From Spartobacteria bacterium (lineage in GTDB: Bacteria > Verrucomicrobiota > Verrucomicrobiia > Chthoniobacterales > UBA10450), in NCBI GenBank assembly GCA_021324035.1, contig JAJPJU010000028.1, positions 1-14,443 on the forward strand: a stretch of 14,443 nt of DNA, in the 5' to 3' direction. Of this stretch, positions 12,732-14,443 are shown in pieces (the stretch's first letter is position 1; each line of letters starts with the position of its first letter). The position numbers and the translations under genes are program-made. Below the pieces are notes generated by a model. The model was given only the letters and a program-made list of their open reading frames with translations. It was not told the origin of the DNA and ran no database searches.

Positions 12732-13320
12732 TCGGCGGAGCGGCCACCGGGGTTCCCTGCGGGACCGCATTTTGGGACAGGATCTTTTGCAGACGCGCTT
12801 TGCGATCGACCGCTTCTTTATTCTTGCCGTTGATCTTTAGAGCGGCGTCGTTTTCGGTCATCGAGTTCTGAATATCGCCGCGCGTCTCATAGATATAAGC
12901 GCGGAAATTGTGATACCTGATCTCGCCAGGGTTCAGTTTGCTGGCTTCGGCGTAGTCGGCCAGCGCTTTGTCATAGTCGCTGATTTTCATCTCGATTGCC
13001 GCGCGTTGCTCAAACGCCCGCGGATCGGGTTTAATCTTAATCGCCTCCGCCAGGTCGTTCATCGCGTCCTGAAACCGGTTTTCGTTTGCATATGCGAAGG
13101 CGCGTTGTTGATAGGCCAAGGCCAGGCTGGCCGTGAATTTGCGATCTTTTTCCGAGGCCTTGCGGAAACCTTCGATGGCTTTGTCCCAATTCTGGTCTTT
13201 GGCAGCTTGCGAAGCTTCTCGCGCAATCTTGGCCGCTTCCGGATTACCTTCCTGCTGAGCGGCGGACGCAATTGAAACTCCCAATGCGAGTGTGAGGCAG
13301 AGTGCGAACGGTGTTTTCAT
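12724..13320 (-). CDS. Exported TPR-repeat protein
   Basis: A 198-residue protein with a Sec signal peptide (MKTPFALCLTLALGVSIASA, cleavage near residue 20-21) and about four tetratricopeptide repeats covering residues 28-163. Repeat cores include NWDKAIEGFRKA, RFQDAMNDLAEAIKIKPD, DYDKALADYAEASKLNPG and DIQNSMTENDAALKING. It ends in a Pro/Ala/Lys tail (VAAPPKK). TPR arrays mediate protein-protein contacts; this one should act in the periplasm, but its partner is unknown. It converges on infC with only 12 nt between stop codons. It lies 79 nt downstream of the phosphoesterase gene on the same strand, so the two may share a transcript. No Shine-Dalgarno motif before the ATG at 13320. Confidence 0.9.
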   Translation of the reverse strand: MKTPFALCLTLALGVSIASAAQQEGNPEAAKIAREASQAAKDQNWDKAIEGFRKASEKDRKFTASLALAYQQRAFAYANENRFQDAMNDLAEAIKIKPDPRAFEQRAAIEMKISDYDKALADYAEASKLNPGEIRYHNFRAYIYETRGDIQNSMTENDAALKINGKNKEAVDRKARLQKILSQNAVPQGTPVAAPPKK

Positions 13321-13399
13321 GGTTAACGAGGTTGACGATTAGATTGACCAAACAATTCAAGATTTGCGAACACAATTCTTGCCGCAACCGATTGCTTTT

Positions 13400-14251
13400 T
13401 CAGGTCTGTTCCGGGGTCGGCGCCTGCTCGATATCGACCTTCGACTCCGGCTCGGAAACCTGCTGCGTCGGGCCGGGCTCATCCACTCGCGTAATGCGCA
13501 GGGCGCGTCCGGTTTGTTCGTCGATCTGAATCAGCGCGCCATGCAGCCGGACCTCGCCGGCAGCTACTGGAAATGAAGCCGGCAAGTTGGACACGAACCG
13601 CCTCATAATCGGTTCGACTGCGCGGCCAAGGATCGAATTCATCGGTCCGCACATTCCGGCATCACAAAGAAACGCCGTGCCGCCGGGAAGAATTTGCTCG
13701 TCAGCGGTTTGGACATGGGTGTGGGTTCCGAGCACCGCCGAAACTTTGCCGTCGAGAAAACGACCCATCGCAATTTTCTCGCTCGTCGTCTCGCCATGCA
13801 CATCAACCAGGATGTTTGGCGTTTCCTCCCGCATCTTGGCGACCGTTGTCTCCATCGCGAGAAATGGATTGTCCAAAATCGGCTGCATGAAAGTCCGGCA
13901 TTGCACGTTAATGACTCCGATTTTGCCCTTGGCGGTCTCTAAAACAATGGAGCCGTTCCCCGGTGCTCCGGCCGGATAATTGACGGGCCGCAAAAGACGC
14001 GGCTCGGTATCGATGAAGCTCAAAATATCTTTCTGATCCCAGACGTGGTCTCCTGTAGTCACAACTGCGACGCCCGCCCGCAACAGGTCGATCGTGATCT
14101 TGGAAGTAATGCCTCGACCACCGGCGGCGTTCTCACCGTTTACCACAATGAAATCGATCGCGTGCTGCTCTTTCAATTCGGGGAGCCGGGCGACGACCGC
14201 ATTGCGGCCGGGCTCGCCGACGACGTCTCCCAGAAAAAGTACCGTTAGCAT
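13400..14251 (-). CDS. ymdB: YmdB-family metallophosphoesterase (TIGR00282)
   Basis: A 283-residue cytoplasmic calcineurin-fold phosphoesterase. YmdB of Bacillus subtilis hydrolyses 2',3'-cyclic AMP and affects the choice between biofilm and motility. Likely metal ligands are visible: Asp9 (FLGDVVGE), Glu40-Asn41 (VVNGENAAGG), Asp68-His69 (GDHVWD), His152 (DVHGE) and His177/His179 (GTHTHV). At position 68 the usual GNH is GDH. Family features such as GITS and LCDAGMCGP are present. The final 25 residues (about 259-283) are an acidic, Pro/Gln-rich tail beyond the usual core. The ATG at 14251 is preferred over the TTG directly before it. No Shine-Dalgarno motif. Role in this organism is inferred from the family. 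Confidence 0.94.
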   Translation of the reverse strand: MLTVLFLGDVVGEPGRNAVVARLPELKEQHAIDFIVVNGENAAGGRGITSKITIDLLRAGVAVVTTGDHVWDQKDILSFIDTEPRLLRPVNYPAGAPGNGSIVLETAKGKIGVINVQCRTFMQPILDNPFLAMETTVAKMREETPNILVDVHGETTSEKIAMGRFLDGKVSAVLGTHTHVQTADEQILPGGTAFLCDAGMCGPMNSILGRAVEPIMRRFVSNLPASFPVAAGEVRLHGALIQIDEQTGRALRITRVDEPGPTQQVSEPESKVDIEQAPTPEQT

Positions 14252-14305
14252 CAAACAAGATCGTATTGGATGGGTCTAAAACGTCTATGGCAAATAAACG
14301 ATATC

Positions 14306-14339
14306 CGAATTTCCGAGGGCGAACCGCCCTTCAAATTCG
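14306..14339. repeat. Imperfect hairpin upstream of the phosphoesterase gene
   Basis: The outer arms CGAATTT (14306-14312) and AAATTCG (14333-14339) enclose an inner stem AGGGCG-AAC-CGCCCT (14316-14330), with a small internal loop. It lies 55 nt upstream of the minus-strand ATG. It shares the word GAACCGCC with the hairpin at 7335-7353, suggesting a common dispersed palindromic element. Confidence 0.45.
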
Positions 14340-14439
14340 AAATCCGAACATCGAACCCGAAACAAATCCGAATAAGTAAATTCAAAATGCCTCAAACCGC
14401 GTCACGTGTTCGTTTTTCCGGAATTCGGATTTCGAATTT
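14333..14439. repeat. 16-bp perfect inverted repeat at the window end
   Basis: AAATTCGAAATCCGAA (14333-14348) recurs as its exact reverse complement TTCGGATTTCGAATTT (14424-14439), 75 bp apart. The sequence between is rich in related TCGAA/CCGAA words. The stretch 14252-14443 contains no gene. It resembles degenerate TTCG-type intergenic repeats; a miniature mobile element is possible, but no target duplication is visible. Confidence 0.55.
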
Positions 14440-14443
14440 CGAG

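Overview
The window looks like a chromosomal segment of a Gram-negative, moderately GC-rich bacterium. I tentatively place it in Verrucomicrobiota (Spartobacteria/Chthoniobacterales-like). The argument is indirect: a proteasomal ARC ATPase and a Dop enzyme outside an actinobacterial gene context, few Shine-Dalgarno motifs, a YmdB-type phosphodiesterase, a DUF3417-type glucan phosphorylase, and gene boundaries decorated with short degenerate repeats. No rRNA, CRISPR array, transposase or phage gene was seen.

Layout. (1) 1-147: the 3' end of an unrecognised coding frame. (2) 375-2133, plus strand: an RRM RNA-binding protein, translation initiation factor IF-1, a small zinc-ribbon-like protein and a membrane fatty-acid desaturase, closely spaced. 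RNA-binding proteins, IF-1 and desaturases are each linked to cold response in other bacteria, so this may be a cold-adaptation cluster. (3) 2348-2421, minus: tRNA-Asp(GTC) with a promoter-like sequence. (4) 2643-7277, plus: a good sigma70-like promoter, then ARC (Mpa-like proteasomal ATPase), Dop (depupylase), an internally duplicated DoxX-like membrane protein (13-nt gaps between these three genes) and a secreted protein of unknown function. No Pup, PafA or 20S proteasome gene is visible, and the ARC C-terminus lacks the QYL-type tail that docks on the 20S core.

(5) 7312-7353: tandem hairpins between converging genes. (6) 7359-11030, minus: alpha-glucan phosphorylase and a rhomboid protease with an N-terminal extension. 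(7) 11147-11806, plus: a DsbA-fold protein with a CxxS site, divergent from the rhomboid gene across a region with a 10-bp inverted repeat. (8) 12121-12711, plus: infC (IF-3). Its conserved N-terminus extends upstream of every ATG/GTG/TTG codon, so translation must begin at a non-canonical codon, most likely CTG at 12121. It is not followed by rpmI-rplT. (9) 12724-14251, minus: an exported TPR protein and a YmdB-family metallophosphoesterase. (10) 14252-14443: intergenic DNA with an imperfect hairpin and a 16-bp inverted repeat.

The most interesting items are the ARC-Dop operon without its usual partners and with an atypical ARC tail, the non-AUG infC start with an overlapping upstream ORF, and the possible cold-response cluster.
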